From: JBBTSQ01 sp039795895
Lineage (GTDB): Bacteria; Patescibacteriota; Minisyncoccia; Phycocordibacterales; JBAYGS01
Length of the DNA: 14,652 bases
NCBI GenBank assembly: GCA_039795895.1
Contig: JBDKKW010000020.1
Location: forward strand, 1 to 14,652
Direction: 5' to 3'
The position numbers and the translations under genes are program-made. Below the pieces are notes generated by a model. It ran no database searches. It was not told where the DNA came from and worked only from the letters and a program-made list of their open reading frames with translations. Of the stretch, positions 6,477 through 12,704 are shown in pieces; positions within the stretch are counted from its first letter, which is position 1; each line of letters opens with the position of its first letter.

Positions 6477-8468
6477 TTATTTCTCAACACCGAGCACACT
6501 TCGCAAAATATCCTCAGGCACCTCAGCTACTTTCTTTTTCTCGGCGACAGGCGGAGTCGGTGAAACTGGTCGAGATGGCTCTTTGTGTTCACTCTTTGGA
6601 GTCGGCGCGCTTTGTGTATGCAGTGCAGCAGTCTTTACTTGAGTCGCTACCGGCTTTGTCACAAGATCCGCAAGTGCATTTTTGAGCGCATTTTTATCCG
6701 CCTCTGGCCTTATCTCTTTCTTTTCGATTGAGGTCGGTTTGAGTTGCGAAAGAGAAATCGGAGCTGGTTTTATCTCTTTCTTTTCAACAGGCAGTTGAAC
6801 GTGAGGACTTATAGGACTAGCGGGTGCTGGAGATGACGCTGTGGCACCCACGCCCGGAGCTTTTTTCTCAAGTACTTTTGCGAGCTCTGCTTTTAAATTG
6901 CCGAATGGTTTATGCTCTTTTTGGTCTCGTATATCCCGCGGAGTGCTCGGTTGTATCGGTGGCACCGGAGGTATATCTTTACGCACTTCTCGCACTACCG
7001 CAGTTGCAGGAGGAACAGGTGTGGAAGCAACGATCGGCTTTGACACCACCGAAGCTCCTGATTGGGTGGGTACAGGCGCCACACTTGGCCTCGGAGGTAC
7101 TGAAGCGGAGATCGGTCCGACAGGCTTTGGTATCGGACTCGGTACGCCAGGCGCCATCGCTGATTTTGCCGGCTCTGCTTTTTTGCCATGCATCCACTCG
7201 GCAATTTCTGCTTCGACTTGTGAGCGTGGTCGAGCAAACTGATCGCGAGAAGACTTAATCACTTCATTACGAAGAGAAATGTCGTTTGGTTTTATCGGAC
7301 CAATCGTCGTTGCCGAAAAAGGTTGTGAAGACACTCCATCGATCATCAGCTTGAGATAGATTTGAGCAAAGCCGAGATTCACCAAGTCCTCCGCCGTAAA
7401 TTGTGGAGCGAATTCTTTTTCCAAGATCTCGGCATCATAGGCGCCCACACGGAAGGTAATCATTGTACCCACGTTACCGAACACCGCTGCTCGAACCTCC
7501 TCCTCCATCTGCTCGATGTATTGATGAGCAATCGTGAGGTTGAGTTTGTATTTTCGCGCCTCAGAGAGAATGTCGGCAAATGATTTGTTGGCAAACGACT
7601 GGAACTCGTCTACATAGAGATAGAAGTTTGGTAATTTTTGAAGCTCACGCTCTGAAATATCCGCACGAGACATCGCCGCGAGATAGATCTTGGTGATGAG
7701 CATACTACCAATGAGGTTGGCATTACCCTCACCCACCTTTCCTTTCGAAAGGTTGATGATTAAGATCTTCCGCTCGTCCATTATCTTTCGAATATCAAAC
7801 GAAGATTTTGACTGACCGATCAGATTGCGAATCAGTGGGTTTGAGGTGAATTGTCCCACCTTGTTTTGAATCGCCGGCGTTGCTTCAGCGGCAAATTTTT
7901 CCGTATACTTTCCAAATTCATCTACCCAAAAAGACTTTACTGATGGATCAGTGACATTGTCTACCACTTTTTTTCGAAACTCTTTGTCCGCGAGCATCTT
8001 GTTTACCCCAAGCAGGGTCGCTCCTGGATATTCAAGCAGAGCCAGTAGCGTGTTGTTCAAAATGTACGCCATACGTGCCGACCACGCATCCACCCAAATC
8101 TTTTCAAAGGTACTCATGAGGCCGTTGGCCACCAAGTGACGCTTGTCTACACCCACATCTTCCATCACATTGAAAGAGACCGGGTGCTCCATATCAAACG
8201 GTGCGAAATACAACACGTCCTTGAGACGATTTTCGGGAATATAGTCGAGCAAGAGCTCAGCGGTCTTGCCGTGCGGATCAATGAAGGCAAAACCTTCACC
8301 ATTTTTGATATCTTGCACCGCCATATTTTCTAGCAAAGTAGACTTTCCCATTCCTGTCTTACCAATCACATACAAGTGTTTGGTACGATCTTTGGCCTTG
8401 ATACCAAAGGGCACGCGCTTACCGCGTGAATCTGTCTGTGCAAAATATGTTACCCGATTAGGATCCAT
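6477..8468 (-). CDS. TraG/VirD4-like (type IV secretion, DUF87-type) ATPase with Pro-rich tail
   Basis: A 663-aa protein. The P-loop ATPase core occupies about residues 1-410, with Walker A GKTGMGKS (36-43), FIDPHGKT (62-69), Walker B YLYVDEF (283-289) and TIAHQYIEQ (312-320). This is the pattern of coupling-protein ATPases that pump DNA or protein, or energise pilus-type machines. No transmembrane helices are visible, unlike classical VirD4, so a membrane partner is expected elsewhere. Residues about 415-640 are a Pro/Ala/Lys-rich, probably disordered tail, ending in a short ordered segment (EVPEDILRSVLGVEK). I chose ATG 8468 because relatives begin near DPNxITYF and an extended -10 sits ten bases before it. 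ATG 8498 adds MSSPVILYPA and cannot be excluded. Neither start has a Shine-Dalgarno. The lamin-tail gene follows after 11 bases. Confidence 0.85.
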   Translation of the reverse strand: MDPNRVTYFAQTDSRGKRVPFGIKAKDRTKHLYVIGKTGMGKSTLLENMAVQDIKNGEGFAFIDPHGKTAELLLDYIPENRLKDVLYFAPFDMEHPVSFNVMEDVGVDKRHLVANGLMSTFEKIWVDAWSARMAYILNNTLLALLEYPGATLLGVNKMLADKEFRKKVVDNVTDPSVKSFWVDEFGKYTEKFAAEATPAIQNKVGQFTSNPLIRNLIGQSKSSFDIRKIMDERKILIINLSKGKVGEGNANLIGSMLITKIYLAAMSRADISERELQKLPNFYLYVDEFQSFANKSFADILSEARKYKLNLTIAHQYIEQMEEEVRAAVFGNVGTMITFRVGAYDAEILEKEFAPQFTAEDLVNLGFAQIYLKLMIDGVSSQPFSATTIGPIKPNDISLRNEVIKSSRDQFARPRSQVEAEIAEWMHGKKAEPAKSAMAPGVPSPIPKPVGPISASVPPRPSVAPVPTQSGASVVSKPIVASTPVPPATAVVREVRKDIPPVPPIQPSTPRDIRDQKEHKPFGNLKAELAKVLEKKAPGVGATASSPAPASPISPHVQLPVEKKEIKPAPISLSQLKPTSIEKKEIRPEADKNALKNALADLVTKPVATQVKTAALHTQSAPTPKSEHKEPSRPVSPTPPVAEKKKVAEVPEDILRSVLGVEK

Positions 8469-8478
8469 AGCTGGATAA

Positions 8479-8487
8479 AGTATAACA
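8479..8487 (-). promoter_or_regulatory. Extended -10 promoter candidate for the ATPase gene
   Basis: The minus strand reads TGTTATACT, ten bases before the ATG at 8468. Transcription would begin only about 3-5 bases before that codon, making the message nearly leaderless and excluding the upstream ATG at 8498. No -35 is recognisable. Confidence 0.4.
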
Positions 8488-8498
8488 GGAGAAGACAT

Positions 8499-8638
8499 TA
8501 GACACTAGTAGTTAGATGTTAGACTCAGAAAAGACCGAATTTTTTAAAGATGTTCTTTGAAATGCTGAGCAAAAGCCCCCAAAATTGCTCCGCAATTTTG
8601 GGGCTTTATCAGGTCTAATGTCTAAATACTACTGTCTA
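8499..8638. repeat. Imperfect 26-base inverted repeats bracketing the hydrolase/ATPase gap
   Basis: The arm at 8499-8524 and the reverse complement of the arm at 8613-8638 agree at 22 of 26 positions; both start TAGACA and end TTAGAC. The 88 bases between them contain a strong terminator hairpin. The right arm includes the stop codon of the hydrolase gene, and the left arm abuts the upstream ATG (8498) of the ATPase gene. The arms are rich in TAG/TTAG steps. This could be a small non-autonomous element or a symmetrical remnant. Confidence 0.6.
8571..8607 (-). terminator. Rho-independent terminator after the glycoside hydrolase gene
   Basis: A long stem (about 16 pairs, with one bulged C) is formed by 8572-8588 and 8592-8607 around a 3-base loop. 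On the minus strand it reads AAAGCCCC...GGGGGCTTTT, ending in a short T-run. It lies 28 bases past the hydrolase stop and closes that unit. Confidence 0.75.
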
Positions 8639-9772
8639 TTTCGGCAAAAGTGCCCCTTTCGTATAGACACTTCTCGGATTCCACAAGAGCCACGAGGTAA
8701 AGCCTGCGTCAGTAGTAGCCTTGATTTGCGCGCGGACCATATCAGCTGTGTACGTTGCTCCCAAATTAAAATCTTGGAGCCATGGTCGCAACTTTTGTGG
8801 AGTGGTACTTGCTCGAGCAAACGCCTTATCCATCGAATACCGCACCACTTCATATGGTTTCTCAGCTGGATTTTTGTAATTATTAAATCCTGGCGGATAG
8901 TGCGACGGATACACCATCGGTGCCACTGCGTCAAAATAGGGCAATGCATTTTCGAGAATCTGTCCGATATTGAGATCATCGGTATTGGTAGTGGTCATTC
9001 CAAAAATATCAGCTGAAATGGTGAGTCCCGTGCCAGACAGCTCCTTATGCAAATACGCAAAGAAATCTTTAATCACCTGTGCCTTCACTTTACCATCACT
9101 CTCAGGATAATAAATATCATTCATATTTCCATCTGACGGGAATCGGATATAGTCAAAATTGATTTCATCAAAGCCCGTCGCGTATGCAGCTTGTGCAATA
9201 GACACGATATACTTCCAATATTCTCGCGAGCCGGGATCAATCCAACTCACCCCTTTGTGATCTTGCCACACCATCCTTTTATCACTCGCTCGTTTCACCG
9301 CGAGCTCTGGTCTTTTTTGTACCATAAATGGATCTTGGAATACCGCCACCCGACCGATCACATAAATACCCATACTATGAAGTGTGTGTAGGAGCGCTGG
9401 CATATCCGGCACACGTTTTTCAATCACCCCGAGCGAAGCGATTGACTTATCATCAATGGCGTATGAAATCTTTCCTGAATAATCTTTGATATCTACCACA
9501 ATAGAATTAATCTCAGTGGTCTTCAAAATAGCGAGCACTGGCACAAGTAATTTTGCATTACCCGCAGTAAAACTAGTCATATAAATCCCTTTGACTGACT
9601 GAGGCATAGGGAGATGTTCTACAGGTAGTGGCTTTTCATCGGCCATCTGACTATCACGACTGATCGTCTGCGACACCGCTCTCGGCACAATAAAAGCGAG
9701 CAGTACGAAAAAAAATACTCCACCAACCAGGAGATACGCATACTCTCGTGCTCGTGGAGTCATTACAATCAT
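8636..9772 (-). CDS. Membrane-anchored glycoside hydrolase of the DUF4015 (PF13200) type
   Basis: A 378-aa protein with one N-terminal transmembrane helix (about 11-33) and a TIM-barrel-like catalytic region facing outward. Motifs typical of the family are KGIYMTS (61-67), VVDIKD (92-97), SWIDPGSREYW (176-186), FDYIRFPSDG (206-215), ISADIFGM (252-259) and PMVYPSHY (285-292). The acidic residues Asp94, Asp97, Asp207 and Asp255 are candidates for the active site. The family is a putative glycoside hydrolase; its natural substrate is not established to my knowledge, and a surface or cell-wall glycan would suit the context. It starts 2 bases after the small membrane-protein gene. ATG 9772 and ATG 9763 (MTPRAREYAY) are both possible. 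A terminator follows. Confidence 0.85.
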   Translation of the reverse strand: MIVMTPRAREYAYLLVGGVFFFVLLAFIVPRAVSQTISRDSQMADEKPLPVEHLPMPQSVKGIYMTSFTAGNAKLLVPVLAILKTTEINSIVVDIKDYSGKISYAIDDKSIASLGVIEKRVPDMPALLHTLHSMGIYVIGRVAVFQDPFMVQKRPELAVKRASDKRMVWQDHKGVSWIDPGSREYWKYIVSIAQAAYATGFDEINFDYIRFPSDGNMNDIYYPESDGKVKAQVIKDFFAYLHKELSGTGLTISADIFGMTTTNTDDLNIGQILENALPYFDAVAPMVYPSHYPPGFNNYKNPAEKPYEVVRYSMDKAFARASTTPQKLRPWLQDFNLGATYTADMVRAQIKATTDAGFTSWLLWNPRSVYTKGALLPK

Positions 9773-9774
9773 AA

Positions 9775-9996
9775 CTACTCAGAAGATAAAAATGAATCTG
9801 ACACTGGTACCGACACCACACTCTCTCGGTCAGACAATTCAGACGCACGCATTCCCCGTCTCACAAAATACGCACCGAAAAATACGGCGACACCAAGCAC
9901 ACACGAGAGCACCATTTGGTGTCCACTCGGCAATCCCAAAAAAGGTGCCAAAAAGACGAGTACTCCACACACCATCAAAAATGAAAGCTTATACAT
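9775..9996 (-). CDS. Small two-helix membrane protein, unknown function
   Basis: I do not recognise this 73-aa protein. It has two hydrophobic helices (about 5-21 and 28-46), a positive stop after the second (RRGMR), and a Ser/Val/Asp/Glu-rich hydrophilic tail of about 25 residues. It ends 2 bases before the hydrolase start, so the pair is almost certainly cotranscribed, and it could be a membrane partner of the hydrolase (inference). An in-frame ATG at 10014 would give 79 aa. It lies upstream of a perfect TATAAT that should be the promoter -10, so I prefer the ATG at 9996, which fits a leaderless message. Confidence 0.65.
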   Translation of the reverse strand: MYKLSFLMVCGVLVFLAPFLGLPSGHQMVLSCVLGVAVFFGAYFVRRGMRASELSDRESVVSVPVSDSFLSSE

Positions 9997-10002
9997 CAAG
10001 CT

Positions 10003-10030
10003 ATTATATACCATAAACTATTTTTGGGAA
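10003..10030 (-). promoter_or_regulatory. Promoter of the small membrane protein-hydrolase unit
   Basis: A consensus -10 TATAAT (10003-10008) has a 4/6 -35, TTCCCA (10025-10030), with a 16-base spacer. Only six bases separate the -10 from the ATG at 9996, so transcription should start at or very near the A of that codon, giving a leaderless mRNA. This is the strongest -10 in the window. Confidence 0.6.
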
Positions 10031-10039
10031 CAGGAACAT

Positions 10040-10069
10040 ACCCAGCACCTTTTGCAAAAGGTGCTGGGT
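10040..10069. repeat. Perfect 30-base palindrome
   Basis: Fifteen-base arms meet with no spacer: ACCCAGCACC and GGTGCTGGGT are the outer parts, with TTTTGCAAAA at the centre. No T-run follows on either strand, and the unit above already has its own terminator, so termination is unlikely. It sits directly upstream of the promoter at 10003-10030. It could be a dispersed repeat, a cruciform-forming site or a binding site. Confidence 0.7.
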
Positions 10070-10072
10070 CCT

Positions 10073-10112
10073 CAATTTTGTGATCACTTGCAAAAGCTTG
10101 TGAACAAAATTG
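10073..10112. repeat. Second, interrupted inverted repeat next to the palindrome
   Basis: Nine-base arms CAATTTTGT (10073-10081) and ACAAAATTG (10104-10112) pair. After two unpaired bases, TCAC (10084-10087) pairs with GTGA (10100-10103), leaving a 12-base loop. It stands three bases from the 30-base palindrome. Together they fill the gap between a terminator and the next promoter. Confidence 0.55.
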
Positions 10113-10114
10113 GG

Positions 10115-10146
10115 AAAGAAAAAAGGCCTTGCCACTAAGCAAAGCC
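10115..10146 (-). terminator. Rho-independent terminator overlapping the end of the 119-aa gene
   Basis: On the minus strand GGCTTTGC (10146-10139) pairs with GCAAGGCC (10132-10125), with one G-U pair and a six-base loop, followed by TTTTTTCTTT. The stop codon of the 119-aa gene (10137-10135) lies within the loop. It closes the murC-rsmI unit. Confidence 0.75.
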
Positions 10147-10494
10147 CTCTGAAAAACCGCATGTCTGAAAAACAATCCGCGACGCAAGCTTTTGTTGCAA
10201 TGCAATCGACAATTGTGCTTGTAAATCACTCACTGTCATAAGTAGCAGGGCTTCGGAAGCAAGCTCAAGTGAGCCGATATTGATCAGGTGATTAAATGCT
10301 GTACCCGCAAGACTATCTCGCCTACCGTTTCTCACGGGTAATACACGAATCGCCTGAAAAATAGAACGGTACGCGAGCGGTAATTCACAAAAATCAAGTC
10401 GTAAACTTCGCACTGCACTCAGAGCTCCTTCGATGGAGCCCCTATGCAACTGCGCCAGCACATCAGGATGTGCTTTGGTGTGTTGATGAGTCAT
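10135..10494 (-). CDS. Hypothetical 119-aa protein downstream of rsmI
   Basis: I do not recognise this protein. It looks soluble and mostly helical, starts with a His-rich stretch (MTHQHTKAH), and has an Arg-rich middle (VLPVRNGRRDS, 52-62) and a Leu/Ala-rich second half. No signal peptide or membrane segment is seen. It is likely a real gene: it has one of the few clear Shine-Dalgarno sites of the window (GGAG, seven bases before the ATG at 10494), it lies 46 bases after rsmI on the same strand, and its stop lies in the loop of a strong terminator. Context gives no clear role; association with translation or the cell wall is speculation. Confidence 0.65.
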   Translation of the reverse strand: MTHQHTKAHPDVLAQLHRGSIEGALSAVRSLRLDFCELPLAYRSIFQAIRVLPVRNGRRDSLAGTAFNHLINIGSLELASEALLLMTVSDLQAQLSIALQQKLASRIVFQTCGFSEGFA

Positions 10495-10540
10495 AAGAAG
10501 TCTCCAGTAACTATTCTATCCGCAGTCTACCACACTTTCC

Positions 10541-11308
10541 CTAAGACACAACCACCACAAATTCCCCGCGGATTTTATCAGGATGAGAAGTAAAGTAGAC
10601 AAGCAATTCTTTTGGCGTGCCCGAGATCAATTGCTCAAACATCTTAGTAAGCTCACGAGCGATGGTCACCTTTTTTTCTGGAGCAAATTTCTCGAGTGAT
10701 TCGAGGGTTTTTATAATTCGGTGTGGAGATTCGTAAAAGACACAGGTTCGTTCGGACGAAGCAATCTCTTTAAACAGAGTCTCTCTCCCCTTTTTGTGTG
10801 GCAAGAATCCTAGGAAAGTAAATTGATCGGTTGCTACGCCGGCAATGGAAAGCGCAGAGGTAAGCGCGGAAGCTCCCGGCACCGCCACAATTTTCACACC
10901 AGAAATTTCTGTCACGGGAGCTTCTGCGTGTTCGTGTGTGTGATCGTGCGTATGCGTATGACCAGACTGGTCATGAGCCGGCTCAGTGTGGGTGTCACCA
11001 AAACGCTCGCGAATCTTTGCCACCAAAAAAGTACCTGGATCAGAAATACCCGGCGTACCCGCGTCAGAGACTAGTGCCATATTTTTCCCTTCTTCCAACA
11101 GGTCACCAATTTTATCTATCTTAGTAATCGTACTGTGCTCATGATAACTCATCGTCGGCGTGTTGATACCGTATCGTTCGAGCAGTCGCGCGGTCATTCG
11201 CGTATCTTCACAGAGAATCAAATCAACCGATTGCAAGACCGCAATCGCACGAAACGAAATATCTTCAAGATTGCCGATAGGTGTCCCGACGACGTAGAGA
11301 GTAGACAT
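10541..11308 (-). CDS. rsmI: 16S rRNA (cytidine-1402-2'-O)-methyltransferase RsmI, with His-rich insertion
   Basis: A 255-aa SAM-dependent methyltransferase of the tetrapyrrole-methylase fold that modifies C1402 in the decoding centre of 16S rRNA. All family blocks are present: VVGTPIGNLEDIS (6-18), CEDTR (33-37), LVSDAGTPGISDPG (79-92), VPGASALTSALSIAG (143-157), FLGFLPHKKGR (165-175), YESPHRI (192-198) and ARELTKMFE (217-225). Two oddities are seen. Residues 105-131 form an insertion with eight histidines between SDPG and VKIVAVPGAS, where relatives have a short loop. The protein also stops after GEFVVVVS, lacking the roughly 50-residue C-terminal domain of E. coli RsmI (286 aa). It starts one base after the murC stop, so the two are coupled. 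No Shine-Dalgarno is visible. Confidence 0.93.
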   Translation of the reverse strand: MSTLYVVGTPIGNLEDISFRAIAVLQSVDLILCEDTRMTARLLERYGINTPTMSYHEHSTITKIDKIGDLLEEGKNMALVSDAGTPGISDPGTFLVAKIRERFGDTHTEPAHDQSGHTHTHDHTHEHAEAPVTEISGVKIVAVPGASALTSALSIAGVATDQFTFLGFLPHKKGRETLFKEIASSERTCVFYESPHRIIKTLESLEKFAPEKKVTIARELTKMFEQLISGTPKELLVYFTSHPDKIRGEFVVVVS

Positions 11309-11309
11309 A

Positions 11310-12611
11310 TTATTTTCTTAAAAGTTGCTCACCGACTTGATAAACATCGCCCGCGCCAATAGTCAGCACCACTGTATCTTTAGAAAGCATACTTGAAAGC
11401 TGATCGATAATAGCACCAAAGGAGTCCAGAGCAAAAGCTTCTTTACCGGTCTTTCCAATCGCCAAAGCCAGCGCCTCCGATGTCACACTCGGGTCAAATA
11501 CTTCACGCGCAGCATAAATTGGTGCCAGCAATACCACATCGGCATCAGAAAAGGCATTGGTAAAATCAGCAAAAAGCAATTTCGTCCGACTAAAGAGGTG
11601 TGGTTGGAAGACCGCAATGATTTTCTTGCCAGGAAAAAGTTCACGAGCACCAGCGAGAGTGGCTTTGATTTCGGTTGGATGATGCCCATAGTCGTCGTAC
11701 ACTTGTGCCCCACTCTTAGTCTGACCCTTGTATTCAAAGCGTCTCCACGTGCCGGAAAATTGTGAGAGAGAGCCTTCAGTGTGAGCAGAAGTGAGTCCGA
11801 GGACAGCAGAGACAGCGGAGACGGCGCTCGCATTTATCTGATTGTGTTTTCCTGGGACCAAAAGCTTTCGAGGATTTTTTCCGTAGGTTGTGTAATCAAC
11901 AATCTTCGCCGTCACACCCAAAAGTGCTCCGTGCATATGCGGACCGTTTGGATTGCAGATAATAAAACCATCTTTCGGTACCTTGCGAGCGATTTCATTA
12001 AAGGCGCTGACAATATCCGCTACGTCTTTGTAATAATCGAGATGATCATTGTCGATATTGGTAATCACCAAAATCTTCGGAGAAAGATTCAAGAAAGACC
12101 TCCGATACTCACACGCCTCCACCACAAAGTACTCACTCTTCCCCGCCACAAAATTACTCTGCACGTCTTTCAAAAATGAACCCACGATTACAGTCGGATC
12201 TTTTTTTGCGTCCATCAAAACTTTCGCAACCATTGCCGTAGTGGTCGTCTTGCCATGCGTACCTGAAATTGCAATTGTGTATTTGTGTGCAGATACCAAT
12301 CCCAACATTTCTGGATAGCTTAGTGATGGAATTTTTCTTCGTACCGCTTCGGCTCGTTCCGGATTGTCACTTGGCACCGCAATGGTATACACCACCAAGT
12401 CGCATCCCTCTGGCACCTGATCCGCACGGTGACCCACGTATAGAGTCGCTCCAGCTTTCTTGAGTTCTTCGGTCACTTTTGATTCAGCACCATCTGATCC
12501 CGATACGCGTTTGCCAGCAAGGAGCATCATCCGAGCAATGGCTGAGATACCGATCCCTCCAATGCCCACAAAATGCACCGTCTGTACTTTATGTAAGTCT
12601 ATCTTTTGCAC
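11310..12611 (-). CDS. murC: UDP-N-acetylmuramate--L-alanine ligase MurC
   Basis: A 433-aa Mur ligase that uses ATP to attach L-alanine to UDP-MurNAc, the first amino-acid step of the peptidoglycan stem peptide, in the cytoplasm. It shows the N-terminal UDP-binding GIGGIG (16-21), the P-loop GTHGKTTTT (117-125), the central EACEYRRSFL (165-174), TNIDNDHLDYY (184-194), GKHNQINASA (254-263) and the C-terminal DDYGHHPTEI (306-315) and QPHLFSRT (336-343). I chose GTG 12611, which begins MQKIDLHKVQ, because family members start just before this strand. The frame stays open to a TTG at 12719, but that would add a hydrophobic 36-residue leader atypical of MurC and overlap the divergent gene's start. 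rsmI follows after one base. Confidence 0.9.
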   Translation of the reverse strand: MQKIDLHKVQTVHFVGIGGIGISAIARMMLLAGKRVSGSDGAESKVTEELKKAGATLYVGHRADQVPEGCDLVVYTIAVPSDNPERAEAVRRKIPSLSYPEMLGLVSAHKYTIAISGTHGKTTTTAMVAKVLMDAKKDPTVIVGSFLKDVQSNFVAGKSEYFVVEACEYRRSFLNLSPKILVITNIDNDHLDYYKDVADIVSAFNEIARKVPKDGFIICNPNGPHMHGALLGVTAKIVDYTTYGKNPRKLLVPGKHNQINASAVSAVSAVLGLTSAHTEGSLSQFSGTWRRFEYKGQTKSGAQVYDDYGHHPTEIKATLAGARELFPGKKIIAVFQPHLFSRTKLLFADFTNAFSDADVVLLAPIYAAREVFDPSVTSEALALAIGKTGKEAFALDSFGAIIDQLSSMLSKDTVVLTIGAGDVYQVGEQLLRK

Positions 12612-12617
12612 CAGTCT

Positions 12618-12626
12618 ATAGTACCA
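12618..12626 (-). promoter_or_regulatory. Extended -10 promoter candidate for murC
   Basis: The minus strand reads TGGTACTAT, an extended -10 with a 4/6 hexamer, six bases before the GTG at 12611. The spacing matches the leaderless layout seen upstream of the small membrane protein. No -35 is recognisable, so this remains tentative. Confidence 0.3.
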
Positions 12627-12647
12627 GAGGACAGGAGATACCAGAGA

Positions 12648-12675
12648 TTGACAAAAGATAAAAAATGTATAGAGT
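12648..12675 (+). promoter_or_regulatory. Promoter candidate for the PgeF-like gene
   Basis: A perfect -35 TTGACA (12648-12653) is followed after 16 bases by TAGAGT (12670-12675), a 4/6 -10. The predicted start near 12682 leaves a leader of about 22 bases to the ATG at 12705. It faces away from the murC promoter candidate, so the gap is a compact divergent control region. Confidence 0.45.
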
Positions 12676-12704
12676 AATAACCAGAACTCAACGCTCTTTA
12701 TACT

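Noticed and set aside
6711..6786. Direct repeat of about 15 bases spaced by 60 bases in the ATPase gene
   Set aside because: It encodes two copies of KKEI(K/R)P in a low-complexity tail; ordinary for a disordered Pro/Lys-rich segment.
6841..7242. Plus-strand Gly/Thr-rich open frame
   Set aside because: It is the mirror of the Pro-rich tail of the ATPase; its repetitive content follows from the complementary codons.
12699..12704. TATACT directly before the ATG of the PgeF-like gene as a -10
   Set aside because: Transcription would start inside the coding region; the TTGACA-based promoter at 12648-12675 gives a workable leader.
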